64,000 nucleotides of DNA, from positions 61,029-125,028 of the forward strand of contig NZ_JANBVH010000013.1 in the NCBI RefSeq assembly GCF_024273235.1. The letters run 5' to 3'. The position numbers and the translations under genes are program-made. Below the pieces are notes generated by a model. That model was given only the letters and a program-made list of their open reading frames with translations, was not told the DNA's origin and ran no database searches. Shown in pieces: positions 8,029 to 16,517 of the stretch. How positions within the stretch are numbered: position 1 is the first letter of the stretch; every line of letters begins with the position of its first letter. The DNA is from Sphingomonas faeni (GTDB lineage: Bacteria; Pseudomonadota; Alphaproteobacteria; Sphingomonadales; Sphingomonadaceae).

Positions 8029-8134
8029 GATTAGTTATCCCGCGTTGGGACGGCATTGTCGCCCCGCGCCTCCTTGATTGCACGGGCCGAAAAGAGGTAC
8101 AAGATGGAGGTCGTCGATTGACGGTGAAGAGAAC

Positions 8135-9649
8135 GTGAAGCTCGGTTTTCTGCGGGTTACAGGGGCATCGGGGAAGTCTCCCGCCGTCCGCACCATTCGG
8201 GCTGCCCTGCTGGCTGGCGGCATCGCGGTGTCCGCCGCCGCGCTGAGCGGGTGCGATCGCCGGCCCGATACCGGGGTGGTCGTCGCCAGCGCGATCGGCG
8301 CACCGCCCCGCGTCGCCGATGCCAGCCGCGTCCTTCTCGACACCCCTTCCCGCCTGATGATGGACTCCACCGCGCAGGGGCTCGTGCGGTTCGATGCCGC
8401 CGGGCAGATCGAGCCGGGCCTTGCCGAGCGCTGGATCGTGATCGACGGCGGCATGAGCTACATCTTCCGCCTGCGCGAGGGCGACTGGGGCGACGGTACG
8501 CCGGTCACCGCGGACCAGGTGGTGACGATGCTGGAGCGCCAGATCGGGCCGAACTCGCGCAATCCGCTCGCGCCGTTCCTGACCGCGATCGACGAGATCG
8601 TCGTGATGACGCCGCAGGTGATCGAGGTCCGGCTGTCCCGCCCTCGCCCCGATCTGCTGAAGCTGTTCGCGCAACCCGAGCTCGCGTTGCTGCGCCTGCG
8701 CCCCTCGGGCGGGAGCGGTCCGTTTCGCGTCCTGCGCCGTGGCCGTGCGCCGCTGTTGCGCCCCGCCTTCGATCCGAACCAGGCCGATCCAGACGACCAG
8801 CGCGAGGCTAAGCCCGAGGAGGACGTACGGCTGATCGGCGAACGTGCCGCGCGCGCGATCGCGCGGTTCGCCAATCGCGATTCCGATCTGGTCAGCGGCG
8901 GCAGTTTCGTCGACTGGCCTTTGCTCGCGACTACCGACATCGCCGCGGGCAACGTCCGCGTCGATCCCGCGGTCGGCCTGTTCGGTCTGGCGATCGTTCG
9001 CCGCGACGGGTTCCTCGCCGACCCTGCCAACCGTGCCGCGGTGGCCGAGGCGATCGATCGCACGGCGCTGACCGCGGCGATCGCGCCCGCCTGGGATCCC
9101 GCCGATCGGATCCTGCCCGACATCCTCGATTCCGCCGCGCTGCCACAGGTCCCCGCCTGGACGCTGCTGACGCAGGACGAACGCCGTGCCGCAGCCAGGC
9201 AAAGGGTCGCGGCCTGGACTGGTGGACCGATCGCGCTGCGGATCGCGCTGCCGGCAGGTCCCGGCGCCACGCTTCTCTATGCGCAGGTCGCCGCATCGCT
9301 GATCGCGGTCGGAATCACGCCGGTACGCGTCGGCATGCGCGATGCCGCGGACCTGAAGCTGGTCGATGCGGTCGCGCCCTATGACAGTGCGCGCTGGTAT
9401 CTGGCGACCGCGTGCGTGGTGTGCGGCGAGGTGGCGCAGGCCGCTCTCGACGCAGCGCGCGAGGCACCCACGCTGGCCGAGCGCGGGGCGCGGATCGCGG
9501 CGGCGGATGCGGCGCTGAACGAGGACGTCGCGTTCATCCCCCTCGCGCGTCCGCTGCGCTGGTCGCTGGTGTCGCCACGACTGCGGCAATGGCAGGCCAA
9601 CCCGCGCGCGTGGCACCCGTTGAACCGGCTGCGCGCCGATACCAACTAA
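8135..9649 (+). CDS. ABC transporter substrate-binding lipoprotein (SBP_bac_5 family)
   Basis: Extracytoplasmic solute-binding protein of the peptide/nickel class, anchored as a lipoprotein. An N-terminal signal ends in the lipobox AALSGC. The family core follows: 'STAQGLVRFDAAGQIEPGLAERW', 'YIFRLREGDWGDGTPVTADQVV', and a C-terminal 'AALNEDVAFIPLARPLRWSLVSP' typical of OppA-like proteins. At about 504 residues it is normal length. I prefer GTG 8135 because it puts the signal peptide in place; the frame stays open to a TTG at 8078. No permease or ATPase genes are nearby, so it either uses a distant transporter or has another role. It is the first chromosomal gene after the mobile element. DUF4112 overlaps its stop by one base. 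Confidence 0.8.
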   Translation: MKLGFLRVTGASGKSPAVRTIRAALLAGGIAVSAAALSGCDRRPDTGVVVASAIGAPPRVADASRVLLDTPSRLMMDSTAQGLVRFDAAGQIEPGLAERWIVIDGGMSYIFRLREGDWGDGTPVTADQVVTMLERQIGPNSRNPLAPFLTAIDEIVVMTPQVIEVRLSRPRPDLLKLFAQPELALLRLRPSGGSGPFRVLRRGRAPLLRPAFDPNQADPDDQREAKPEEDVRLIGERAARAIARFANRDSDLVSGGSFVDWPLLATTDIAAGNVRVDPAVGLFGLAIVRRDGFLADPANRAAVAEAIDRTALTAAIAPAWDPADRILPDILDSAALPQVPAWTLLTQDERRAAARQRVAAWTGGPIALRIALPAGPGATLLYAQVAASLIAVGITPVRVGMRDAADLKLVDAVAPYDSARWYLATACVVCGEVAQAALDAAREAPTLAERGARIAAADAALNEDVAFIPLARPLRWSLVSPRLRQWQANPRAWHPLNRLRADTN

Positions 9650-10080
9650 TGGCGATGAACCCTCGCGTCACCCGCATCGCCTCCGGCTCGATCCTGGAAA
9701 CACTGCCGATGGGCAAGGACGCGCTGTCCGTCCGCCGCCGCGTCGAGGCGATGGAGCGCGTGATGGAGGGGCTGTTCGTCATCCCCGGCACCAATCGCAA
9801 GGTCGGCATGGACGTCGTGCTCGACCTGATCCCGTTCGCCGGCAGCACGATTGCGGCCGCGATCGGCGGATGGATGGTCTGGGAAGCGCGCAACATCGGC
9901 ATGTCGAAGCTCCAGATGGCGCGGATGTTCGGCAATGTCGGCGTCGACTGGGCGCTCGGCATGATTCCATTCGTCGGCGCGGTCCCCGATTTCTTCTTCC
10001 GCTCGAACACGCGCAACCTGCGGATCATCAAGCGCCATCTCGACAAGCATCATCCGTCGACGACCACGCTCGAGGGATAA
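9649..10080 (+). CDS. DUF4112 domain membrane protein
   Basis: A 143-residue protein of the DUF4112 family, common in alphaproteobacteria and of unknown function. The domain shows 'LFVIPGTNRKVGMDVVLDLIPFAGSTIAAAIGGWMVWEA' (split here at about residue 70) followed by 'NVGVDWALGMIPFVGAVPDFFFRSN', two hydrophobic hairpins with conserved D..P motifs. Its ATG shares a base with the stop of the substrate-binding protein (TAATG), so the two are cotranslated. Confidence 0.85.
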   Translation: MAMNPRVTRIASGSILETLPMGKDALSVRRRVEAMERVMEGLFVIPGTNRKVGMDVVLDLIPFAGSTIAAAIGGWMVWEARNIGMSKLQMARMFGNVGVDWALGMIPFVGAVPDFFFRSNTRNLRIIKRHLDKHHPSTTTLEG

Positions 10081-10224
10081 TCGCGCAGCCCTGTTCGCAG
10101 GCGGGCCCATTCGCAGGTGGCGACGTCTGCGCTTTTCATCGTCGCGCGGTAGGCATAGCATCGTTGCCTGTCGGGCATCGGGCGCAGAAACATACCGAAC
10201 ACATGCCCGGATTAGGATCGCGCC

Positions 10225-10950
10225 ATGTATCCCAATTCCGTTCTTCCCGATGCGGCCAAACCCGTGTTGCTGGTGGTCGACGACGACCAGATGATCCGCA
10301 CTCTGCTCGCCGAGAGCCTCGGCATGCACGGCTATCAGGTCGAAACCGCCACGAATGCGCGTGACATGGATGCCGTCCTGGCACGGCGCAGCGTATCGCT
10401 GATCCTGCTCGACGTCATGATGCCCGGCGAAGACGGCCTGTCCGTATGTCGTCGGTTGGCGGGCGTCGGCGCACCGCCGGTCGTGCTGCTGAGCGCACTG
10501 GGCGACGAACCCGATCGGATCCTGGGCCTCGAGATCGGCGCCAGCCATTACCTGTCCAAGCCGTGCAGCCCACGCGAGATCCTGGCGACCGTCCGCGCGG
10601 CGCTGCGGGCACGCGAAATCCAGGATGCGGGCGAGAGCCGGTCGTTCGGGTTCCTCGGCTGGCGAGTGGATTTCGCGGCGCACGAGTTGCTCGATCCCGA
10701 GGGCACGCTGATCGACCTGACCGATGGCGAGTTCGCCGTCCTGCGCGTCTTCGTCGAGCGGCCGCGCCGCGTGCTGGCGCGCGATGCGCTGCTGGAGGCG
10801 GCACGCGGCCCCGATACCGAGGCGTTCGATCGCGCGATCGACGTCCAGGTCAGCCGGTTGCGCCGCAAGCTCCGGTCCCGCGGCGACGAGATCATCCGGA
10901 CGATCCGCAACGAAGGCTATTTCTTCGTCCCGCGCGTCGCGCGCCAGTGA
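10225..10950 (+). CDS. OmpR-family response regulator
   Basis: A 241-residue DNA-binding response regulator. The receiver domain has the acidic pair Asp19/Asp20, phospho-acceptor Asp63 (LILLDVMMPGEDG), and Lys112 (SKP). The C-terminal winged helix (about 145-238) is OmpR/PhoB type with 'LTDGEFAVLRVFVERPRRVLAR' and 'VQVSRLRRKLR..GDEIIRTIRNEGYFF'. Its stop overlaps the GTG start of the histidine kinase, so they form one unit. Targets may include the EF-hand and Spy-like genes just downstream (inference from position). Confidence 0.93.
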   Translation: MYPNSVLPDAAKPVLLVVDDDQMIRTLLAESLGMHGYQVETATNARDMDAVLARRSVSLILLDVMMPGEDGLSVCRRLAGVGAPPVVLLSALGDEPDRILGLEIGASHYLSKPCSPREILATVRAALRAREIQDAGESRSFGFLGWRVDFAAHELLDPEGTLIDLTDGEFAVLRVFVERPRRVLARDALLEAARGPDTEAFDRAIDVQVSRLRRKLRSRGDEIIRTIRNEGYFFVPRVARQ

Positions 10951-12320
10951 CGACCCTGCTGACGCCGGCCGGCGCTTCTCCGGTGAAGGGCAGCATGCAG
11001 CGTCCTTGGCCGCTGTTCCTGCGCATCTTCGCGCTGATGCTCGGCACGGTCATGCTGGTTCAGGTCCTGAACTTCGCGGTCGTGCTGCTGATTCCGCCGC
11101 CGATGCCGGTGATCTTCACCGCCAACCGCGTCGCCGCGGTCGCGCGAACCGGGCATGATCCGGGCGGATTGCTCAAGGCGGAACTGTCGTCCGGCCCGCC
11201 GCGGCCGAGCGACAATCCGCGCGACAGCCGGCTGGCCGCGTCGATCGCGACCGATCTAGGGCTGGCCCGCGACAAGGTGACCGTGGATACCGAGCGGTCG
11301 GCGATGCCGATGTTCGCCGGTGCGCTTCGTCCGCCGCTGCCGATGGGCATGGGTCGCCGACAGCCACCGCCCCCGTCGTTCGACAACGCGCTGTTCGGCC
11401 CCTTCGTGGTCTCGATCGAGGCGCCGAACGGCCGATGGCTGGTGATACGCCCGTCGCGCAACACGGTCGGGCCGTGGCGGATGCGGATCATACTCTGGTT
11501 CCTTGTCGCGATGGCGGTCGCCGCGCCGATTGCCTGGGCTCTGGCGCGCCGCGTCGCAAAGCCGATCGGTCTGTTCGCTGCCGCCGCGGAACGGCTCGGT
11601 CGCGATCCGCGCACCGATCCGCTGCGCGTGTCGGGCCCCCCGGAGATCGCCGAGGCCGCGAGCGCCTTCAACCTCATGCAGGAGCGGCTGAACCGGTATG
11701 TCGAGGACCGGACGACGCTGATCGCGGCCGTCGCGCACGATCTGCGGACGCCGTTGATGCGGCTGTCGTTGCGGCTGGAAAAGGCGCCCGACGACATTCG
11801 TGCCTCGAGCGAAGGCGACATCCAGGAAATGAGCCAGCGGATCGGCTCGGCCATGGCGTTCGTCCGCGACATGACCCGCCATGTCCGCCGGCAGCGGCTC
11901 GACCTGCGATCGCTCGCCGAGAGCGTCACCGACGACTTTGCCGACCGTGGTGATTCCGTCGTCCTGCACCCGGGCGCAGCGCTGACGATGGAGGGCGATG
12001 CGCCGTCGTTGAAGGCGGTGCTCGCCAACCTGGTCGGCAACGCGGTCAAATATGCCGGCCATGCCGATGTGCAGCTTCGTCGCGAACGCGGCCTCGCGAT
12101 CATCGAAGTGTCGGACACCGGCCCCGGCATGGCGCCGCAGGACTTGGCGCGGGCGTTCGAGCCCTTCTTCCGCGCCGAACAATCGCGCAACCGCGATACC
12201 GGCGGCAGCGGGCTTGGCCTTGCCAGCGTTCGCGCGGTGGCCCGCGGGCATGGCGGCGACGCGACCATCGCCAACCGCCCTGGCGGCGGACTCGTCGCGG
12301 TGGTGACGCTGCCCGTCTGA
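10947..12320 (+). CDS. Membrane sensor histidine kinase (OmpR partner)
   Basis: The 457-residue partner kinase of the preceding regulator. TM1 is about residues 22-50 and TM2 about 180-200; between them is a periplasmic sensor of about 130 residues that is rich in Met and Pro (SAMPMFAGALRPPLPMGMG). HAMP follows, then HisKA with phospho-acceptor His264 (VAHDLRTPLMRL), and HATPase with N box 'ANLVGNAVKYA', 'DTGPGMAP' and 'GGSGLGLASV'. I chose GTG 10947 because it overlaps the regulator stop as GTGA; ATG 10995 is an alternative. The Met-rich sensor hints at a metal or envelope-redox signal, which is inference. Confidence 0.9.
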   Translation: MTTLLTPAGASPVKGSMQRPWPLFLRIFALMLGTVMLVQVLNFAVVLLIPPPMPVIFTANRVAAVARTGHDPGGLLKAELSSGPPRPSDNPRDSRLAASIATDLGLARDKVTVDTERSAMPMFAGALRPPLPMGMGRRQPPPPSFDNALFGPFVVSIEAPNGRWLVIRPSRNTVGPWRMRIILWFLVAMAVAAPIAWALARRVAKPIGLFAAAAERLGRDPRTDPLRVSGPPEIAEAASAFNLMQERLNRYVEDRTTLIAAVAHDLRTPLMRLSLRLEKAPDDIRASSEGDIQEMSQRIGSAMAFVRDMTRHVRRQRLDLRSLAESVTDDFADRGDSVVLHPGAALTMEGDAPSLKAVLANLVGNAVKYAGHADVQLRRERGLAIIEVSDTGPGMAPQDLARAFEPFFRAEQSRNRDTGGSGLGLASVRAVARGHGGDATIANRPGGGLVAVVTLPV

Positions 12321-12347
12321 GTTAGCCGTCTGAGCGGACCGTCTGAG
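12313..12347. repeat. Three 13-base tandem repeats starting CCGTCTGAG
   Basis: CCGTCTGAG occurs at 12313-12321, 12326-12334 and 12339-12347, each followed by four variable bases. The first copy contains the stop codon of the histidine kinase. Either a local duplication or a set of regulator-binding half sites ahead of the EF-hand gene. Confidence 0.5.
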
Positions 12348-12409
12348 CCGGACACATCGCGGCAATGATCGGCGTGTCTGACGCACGATCCGGCAGCAGG
12401 GAGTTTTGC

Positions 12410-13201
12410 ATGCGTATCGTCCTAATGATCGGCGTCGCCGCCATGGTGGCGGGATGCGCCACGCAGGATTCGCGGCATGGCGGACCGGGCGGCGCGTCCG
12501 GTCGTGGTCCCGGCAACGGTCCAGCCCGTGGCCCAGAGCATGGCCCAGAGCGTGGCAGGGGCCAGCTTTTCATCAGTCCGATGGGCGAACCGTTCCGCGC
12601 ATCGGCGCGCGCGGGGGCGGCACAGGATCTGTGGTTTACCGGCGCGGATGCCGATGGCGACGGACGGATCACGCTGGCCGAATTCCAGCACGACGCCACG
12701 CGGTTCTTCGCGGTGCTCGATCGCGGCAAGGACGGCGAGATCGATCCCGACGACATCGCCTTTTATGAAAACGTCCTGGTGCCCGAGATCCGCGTTGCGT
12801 CGGGCGGGCGTGGCTCCGGGCCCGAGGGCGGCGGACCGCGCGGTGGACGCGGCGGGCGCGGTCGCGGCGGTCCCGGCGGTGGTGGAGCTGGCGGCCAGGG
12901 CATGCAGTTCGGCAGCGGCGACGGCAACGGCAAGAAGAGCGCCGTCGTCCACGAGCGCCTCGGCGCGGCCCGTTTCGGATTCTTCGACCTGCCCGAGCCG
13001 GTGATCGCGGCGGACGTCAATCTCAACCGGGGGATCGATCCAGGCGAGTTCGCCAAGGCGGCAACGACGCGGTTCGCGGCGCTCGACCGCAACCGGGACG
13101 GCGCGCTGACCCGCGGCGAACTGCCACGCGCCGGTGGCGAGACGTGGCGGAACGGCTCGGACCTGCCGGTCGTCCCGCCACCGGAACCGCGCGAGCCCTG
13201 A
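12410..13201 (+). CDS. EF-hand calcium-binding lipoprotein
   Basis: An exported lipoprotein of 263 residues. The signal peptide ends in the lipobox MVAGC (Cys16). Four EF-hand loops are visible: DADGDGRITLAEF, DRGKDGEIDPDDI, DVNLNRGIDPGEF and DRNRDGALTRGEL, two pairs separated by a Gly/Arg-rich linker (about residues 130-175). The third loop lacks one Asp ligand. ATG 12410 is chosen since it begins the signal peptide. It lies 89 bases behind the histidine kinase and may belong to that regulon. Its function beyond Ca2+ binding in the periplasm is not known. Confidence 0.8.
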   Translation: MRIVLMIGVAAMVAGCATQDSRHGGPGGASGRGPGNGPARGPEHGPERGRGQLFISPMGEPFRASARAGAAQDLWFTGADADGDGRITLAEFQHDATRFFAVLDRGKDGEIDPDDIAFYENVLVPEIRVASGGRGSGPEGGGPRGGRGGRGRGGPGGGGAGGQGMQFGSGDGNGKKSAVVHERLGAARFGFFDLPEPVIAADVNLNRGIDPGEFAKAATTRFAALDRNRDGALTRGELPRAGGETWRNGSDLPVVPPPEPREP

Positions 13202-13313
13202 CGTAGCTCCGGTTCCCGACGACGACCGTCGCCGACACTCGTTATCGCCGTTCTCGTAGTAACCGGAACGACGAAACCAAGTGCCGCGCGACGGTGCGGT
13301 CACGCTCGCCGGA

Positions 13314-13934
13314 TCAAGGCCGCGGTGGCATGTTGCCCATCGGCGGGCGGGGACCGTCTCCTCCCATTCCCATCGGGCCCATTCCCATCGGCCCCGGCCC
13401 CATCGGCCCCGCCCCCATCGGACCCGGACCCATCGGACCGAACCCCGGCCCCCTGCCGTGCCGCACCCGCATCAGCGCCTCGAACGCGCGACGCTGGGTC
13501 GGATCGAGCGAATCGTAGAAGGTGCGTGCGGCGGCGATGCGCTTCGCATCCTCGGCCGAGCGCCGCGCCGCATCCTGCGTCATCCGGTCGAGTTGCTGGG
13601 CGAACCCGTCGGTTGGCGGCATCGTCTTCGGCCCGTCCTGCCCCGGCGCACCGGGCATCGGAGCACCGGGCATCGGCCCGCGCCATGGCGGCGGGGGCGG
13701 CGTCATCGATGCGAGGAACGCCATCAGGGCCGGGCGTTGATCCGCGCGCAGGTTCAGCAGCAGGGCGGTATCGTCGGCCTCGCGCGCCTGCATCTGCGCC
13801 TGCATCTGGGCGATCATCGCCGGCGTCGGACCGGGGCCTCTACCGCCCATATGGTCCTGCGCACGCGCCGGCATCGACACCGCCAGCACCGCGGCGCCCA
13901 TCAACGGCCCCGCCCATCTCGTCGTCGTCTTCAT
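13314..13934 (-). CDS. Periplasmic Spy/LTxxQ-like protein with Met-Gly-Pro tail
   Basis: A 206-residue exported protein. A signal peptide ends at 'SMPARAQD'. The helical body has 'LLLNLRADQRPALMAFLASM' and 'ARTFYDSLDPTQRRAFEALMRVR', the 'LT..Q...F..L' pattern of Spy/CpxP and the heavy-metal sensor family (CnrX/RsxY-like). The tail is a GPMG repeat with about ten methionines, which could bind Cu(I) or Ag(I) (inference). ATG 13934 is supported by the ribosome site GAGGGG. It converges with the EF-hand gene and is near an OmpR-type system, as spy and cpxP are elsewhere. Confidence 0.7.
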   Translation of the reverse strand: MKTTTRWAGPLMGAAVLAVSMPARAQDHMGGRGPGPTPAMIAQMQAQMQAREADDTALLLNLRADQRPALMAFLASMTPPPPPWRGPMPGAPMPGAPGQDGPKTMPPTDGFAQQLDRMTQDAARRSAEDAKRIAAARTFYDSLDPTQRRAFEALMRVRHGRGPGFGPMGPGPMGAGPMGPGPMGMGPMGMGGDGPRPPMGNMPPRP

Positions 13935-14359
13935 GGTGATAGTCCCCTCGTGTTGACGCGGTCGCCGGCTCAGCCGAGCAATCCGGAAACGATCCATCGG
14001 CGACTGACCGCGGACTTGACGATCGTCGCGCCGCACCGCCGGCAGGCCGAGCGCTGGATCGGCTCGTCCTTGATGTCGCGGTGCCGCGACCGCGGCGTGT
14101 GACGGCCGAGCGCGCAGGCGGCCGATGGTCGCGTTCGCGCACCTGATGTCTGCATCTCCAACGTCTGCCCCCGTCCGCCTCGATCGCCGAAAGATCGGAC
14201 CCGCGATCTGGCCGTCAAACTTGTCCCCCGTATTTCGGCCACATTGCACACGCCCGCGTGACGCCGTTTTCATGTAGCCATGCCGCCGGTTTCGGCGTTC
14301 ATGGCGGACCCGAGCGCGGTGTCGTCGCCCCGTGTCTCGCCGCCACAGTGGAGCCGATC
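13935..14359. other. 425-base gap, no secure gene
   Basis: A minus-strand frame (13970-14251) ends in a protein-like segment with one CxxC (SACRRCGATIVKSAVSRRW), but has no convincing start or ribosome site and only half of a zinc ribbon, so I do not call it. The rest should hold the promoters of the divergent Spy-like and GH130 genes. Confidence 0.4.
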
Positions 14360-15655
14360 ATGGCCGAAGCCGATCTCGTCACCTTCTCCAACATCCAGCT
14401 GCGCCCGGATCCGTCGCGGACCGTGATCCGCCCGTTCAACATCGAATATCCCGGGCCGTTCAAGGTCGAGGGGCATCCCCGCGCCGAGCGCGTGATCGAC
14501 CGCGTGCTGTCGCTGACGCACGACGAGCTTCATGCCGAACGCGAGCGCGTCACCGCATCGCTGGACGAGCGCCACCGCGACGTCGACGACCTGCTGCTCC
14601 ACCGTTTCGGTGAGGTCATGGCAGTGGTGCACGACACCCGCGAGATCACGCGCGACCAACAAGTCCTGATCGGCGCGTATCTGAGCGGGGAATATTCGTT
14701 CGAAGCCGCCGCGCTGTTCAACCCGAGCATGGTGCTGCATCCCGACCAGACCGGTGCGCCCGACGACGGTCTCCGCTTCATCCTGTCGCTGCGCGGGATC
14801 GGCGAGGGTCACGTGTCGTCGGTCACGTTCCGCACCGGCCGCTGGTCGCCGCAGGACGGCTTTTCGGTCGATCCCGCCAGCCGGACCGCAGTGCCGCCGC
14901 GGATAGCACCGACCGACCGCGGTGCGACCGATGGCGGACCGACCCAGTTGAATTGCAGCGGCAGCCGCGAATTATCGGAGACGGTGATCTTCCCGATCCT
15001 ACCGAGCCAGCGCCAGGGGATCGAGGATCTGCGCCTCGTCCGGTTCGAGGATGCCGGCGAGGTTCAGTATCTCGGCACCTACACCGCGTTCAGCGGGTCC
15101 GAGACGCGCTGCGAACTGCTGCGGGGAGAGGACTTCAAGACGTTCGAGATGCAGCCGATGCGCGGCGCGGTCGCGGCCACCAAGGGGATGGCGCTGTTCC
15201 CGCGCAAGATCGACGGGCGCTTCGCGATGCTCGGGCGGCAGGACAACGAGAATATCTGGTTCCTCAGCTCGGACGACCTGCTGACCTGGGAGGGCGGCAC
15301 CAAGATCGTCGAGCCGAAATGGCCGTGGGAATTCATCCAGATGGGCAATTGCGGCTCACCGATCGAGATCGACGAAGGCTGGCTGGTGCTGACCCACGGC
15401 GTCGGCAGCGTCCGAAATTACTGCGTCGGCGCGTGCCTGCTCGACCGGGACGATCCGACCAGGCTGCTCGCACGGATGACGGAGCCGCTGATCGTGCCGA
15501 GCCCGAAGGAACGCGACGGGTATGTGCCGAACGTCGTCTACAGCTGTGGCGGGATCGTCCATGACCGCACGCTGCTGCTGCCGTTCGGCGTGGCGGACAA
15601 TTTCGCCTCGTTCGCGACGGTGGACGTGGGACGATTGATTGCGGCCATGGCGTGA
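14360..15655 (+). CDS. Glycoside hydrolase/phosphorylase family 130 protein
   Basis: A 431-residue GH130 five-bladed propeller; the family phosphorolyses or hydrolyses beta-mannosides. Visible family features include 'AALFNPSMVLHPDQTG', 'QGIEDLRLVRFED' (the general acid region), 'YLGTYTAFSG', 'KGMALFPRKIDGRFAMLGRQDNENI', and 'IQMGNCGSPIEIDEGWLVLTHGVG'. The N-terminal 110 residues are a helical extension. ATG 14360 is the natural start of the conserved product; the frame remains open upstream to 14258. There is no neighbouring mannan-utilisation gene, so whether it is a phosphorylase or hydrolase and its substrate remain open. Confidence 0.85.
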   Translation: MAEADLVTFSNIQLRPDPSRTVIRPFNIEYPGPFKVEGHPRAERVIDRVLSLTHDELHAERERVTASLDERHRDVDDLLLHRFGEVMAVVHDTREITRDQQVLIGAYLSGEYSFEAAALFNPSMVLHPDQTGAPDDGLRFILSLRGIGEGHVSSVTFRTGRWSPQDGFSVDPASRTAVPPRIAPTDRGATDGGPTQLNCSGSRELSETVIFPILPSQRQGIEDLRLVRFEDAGEVQYLGTYTAFSGSETRCELLRGEDFKTFEMQPMRGAVAATKGMALFPRKIDGRFAMLGRQDNENIWFLSSDDLLTWEGGTKIVEPKWPWEFIQMGNCGSPIEIDEGWLVLTHGVGSVRNYCVGACLLDRDDPTRLLARMTEPLIVPSPKERDGYVPNVVYSCGGIVHDRTLLLPFGVADNFASFATVDVGRLIAAMA

Positions 15656-15672
15656 TTTGGGCGGCACTTCAT

Positions 15673-15800
15673 CGATCCTCCCCCGCCAGGGGGAGGTGGC
15701 GCTGAAAGCGACGGAGGGGGAGGACACGGAACGAGCGTGGTCGCCTACCTCCCCCTCCGTCAGGCTACGCCTGCCACCTCCCCCTTGCGGGGGAGGATCG
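15673..15800. repeat. Intergenic palindromic repeat (CGATCCTCCCCC type)
   Basis: Outer arms CGATCCTCCCCCGCCAGGGG and CCCCTTGCGGGGGAGGATCG surround a second inverted pair (GGAGGGGGAGG with CCTCCCCCTCC). It lies between the convergent GH130 and nicotinamidase genes, where it could also stop transcription. Confidence 0.75.
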
Positions 15801-15826
15801 TTCAGAGAATACCTAGTCGCTATGTC

Positions 15827-16435
15827 CTATTCGGCAAACTCAGTCCGTTGGACGACGAGTGCCGCACCAGCGAAATCCTCCGTCGCGACCGCCTCGATCT
15901 GGCGCTCGATACCGCGCGTAAGCCCAGCGGGCACCGTCACCGCAAAGCCGCGCGCGATCAGGCCTTCGACGGCCCAGCGGACGCAATAATCCGCCGCGAC
16001 GCCGATCACCGTCACGTCCGTGACGCCGCTCGCCGCCAACCCCGCGAAGAACTCCTCCCGCGGTGTCGTCGGTCGGTCGGAATCCCGCGCGTCCTCGATC
16101 GCCAGGTCCGGCTCGGCCCACATATCGAACACCCCCTTCTCGATCCGCCACGCTGGAATCGCCGCATCGATCAGTGCCACGTCGAGCATGTTGCGCCACC
16201 CTTGCGTGCCGCGAACGCAGTGGATCGGAAACATCGCCGCCTCGGGCGATGCGGCATAGGTCTCGACGAAATGCGTATCGAAGGTGAAGAGAACGCCCGT
16301 CGTATCCTCGGGCTTCAGCGCCGCCAGCCACGCCTGCATCGGCGCGACCAAGGCCGCCGCTCCGGCCACGCTCAGCGCGCCCTCGCCCGCCATGAAATCC
16401 CACTGCGTATCCACCACGACCACGAACCGCGCCAT
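15827..16435 (-). CDS. pncA: Nicotinamidase/isochorismatase-family hydrolase
   Basis: Hydrolyses nicotinamide to nicotinate in NAD salvage. A 202-residue protein with the catalytic triad Asp9 ([10 protein letters not shown]), Lys100 (RIEKGVFD) and Cys151 (GVAADYCV), and metal ligands Asp53, His55 and His72. The cis-peptide motif GVAADYC is typical. It starts 82 bases from, and divergent to, the nicotinate phosphoribosyltransferase gene that uses its product, which supports the assignment over other isochorismatase-like enzymes. ATG 16435 is the family-like start. Confidence 0.88.
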   Translation of the reverse strand: MARFVVVVDTQWDFMAGEGALSVAGAAALVAPMQAWLAALKPEDTTGVLFTFDTHFVETYAASPEAAMFPIHCVRGTQGWRNMLDVALIDAAIPAWRIEKGVFDMWAEPDLAIEDARDSDRPTTPREEFFAGLAASGVTDVTVIGVAADYCVRWAVEGLIARGFAVTVPAGLTRGIERQIEAVATEDFAGAALVVQRTEFAE

Positions 16436-16517
16436 CGCCCGTCTCCTTTGGCCGCTGCTTGACACACTCGCGTCTTCTCGGACACCCGCAGCACTCGCAA
16501 CGCAGGAGCCCGCGCGC

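Larger units (their letters stand above)
1..8040. mobile_element. Integrated element, probably a reduced prophage (left end outside window)
   Basis: This stretch differs from the rest of the window: it carries a tyrosine integrase, a serine recombinase, a ParB-like protein, a collagen-like fibre, a large phage-type virion protein and several unrecognised small genes. No capsid, terminase, portal or lysis gene is visible, so it looks like a remnant or satellite. Ordinary chromosomal genes begin at about 8135. The right boundary is inferred only from gene content; no att duplication could be identified because the left end lies outside the window. Confidence 0.65.

Noticed and set aside
7997..9616. 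A 539-codon minus-strand frame
   Set aside because: Antisense to the substrate-binding lipoprotein, which has a signal peptide and family motifs.
13970..14251. A 93-codon minus-strand frame with one CxxC near its end
   Set aside because: Only half a zinc ribbon, no ribosome site and a poor N-terminal half. It could be a real short gene but cannot be supported.
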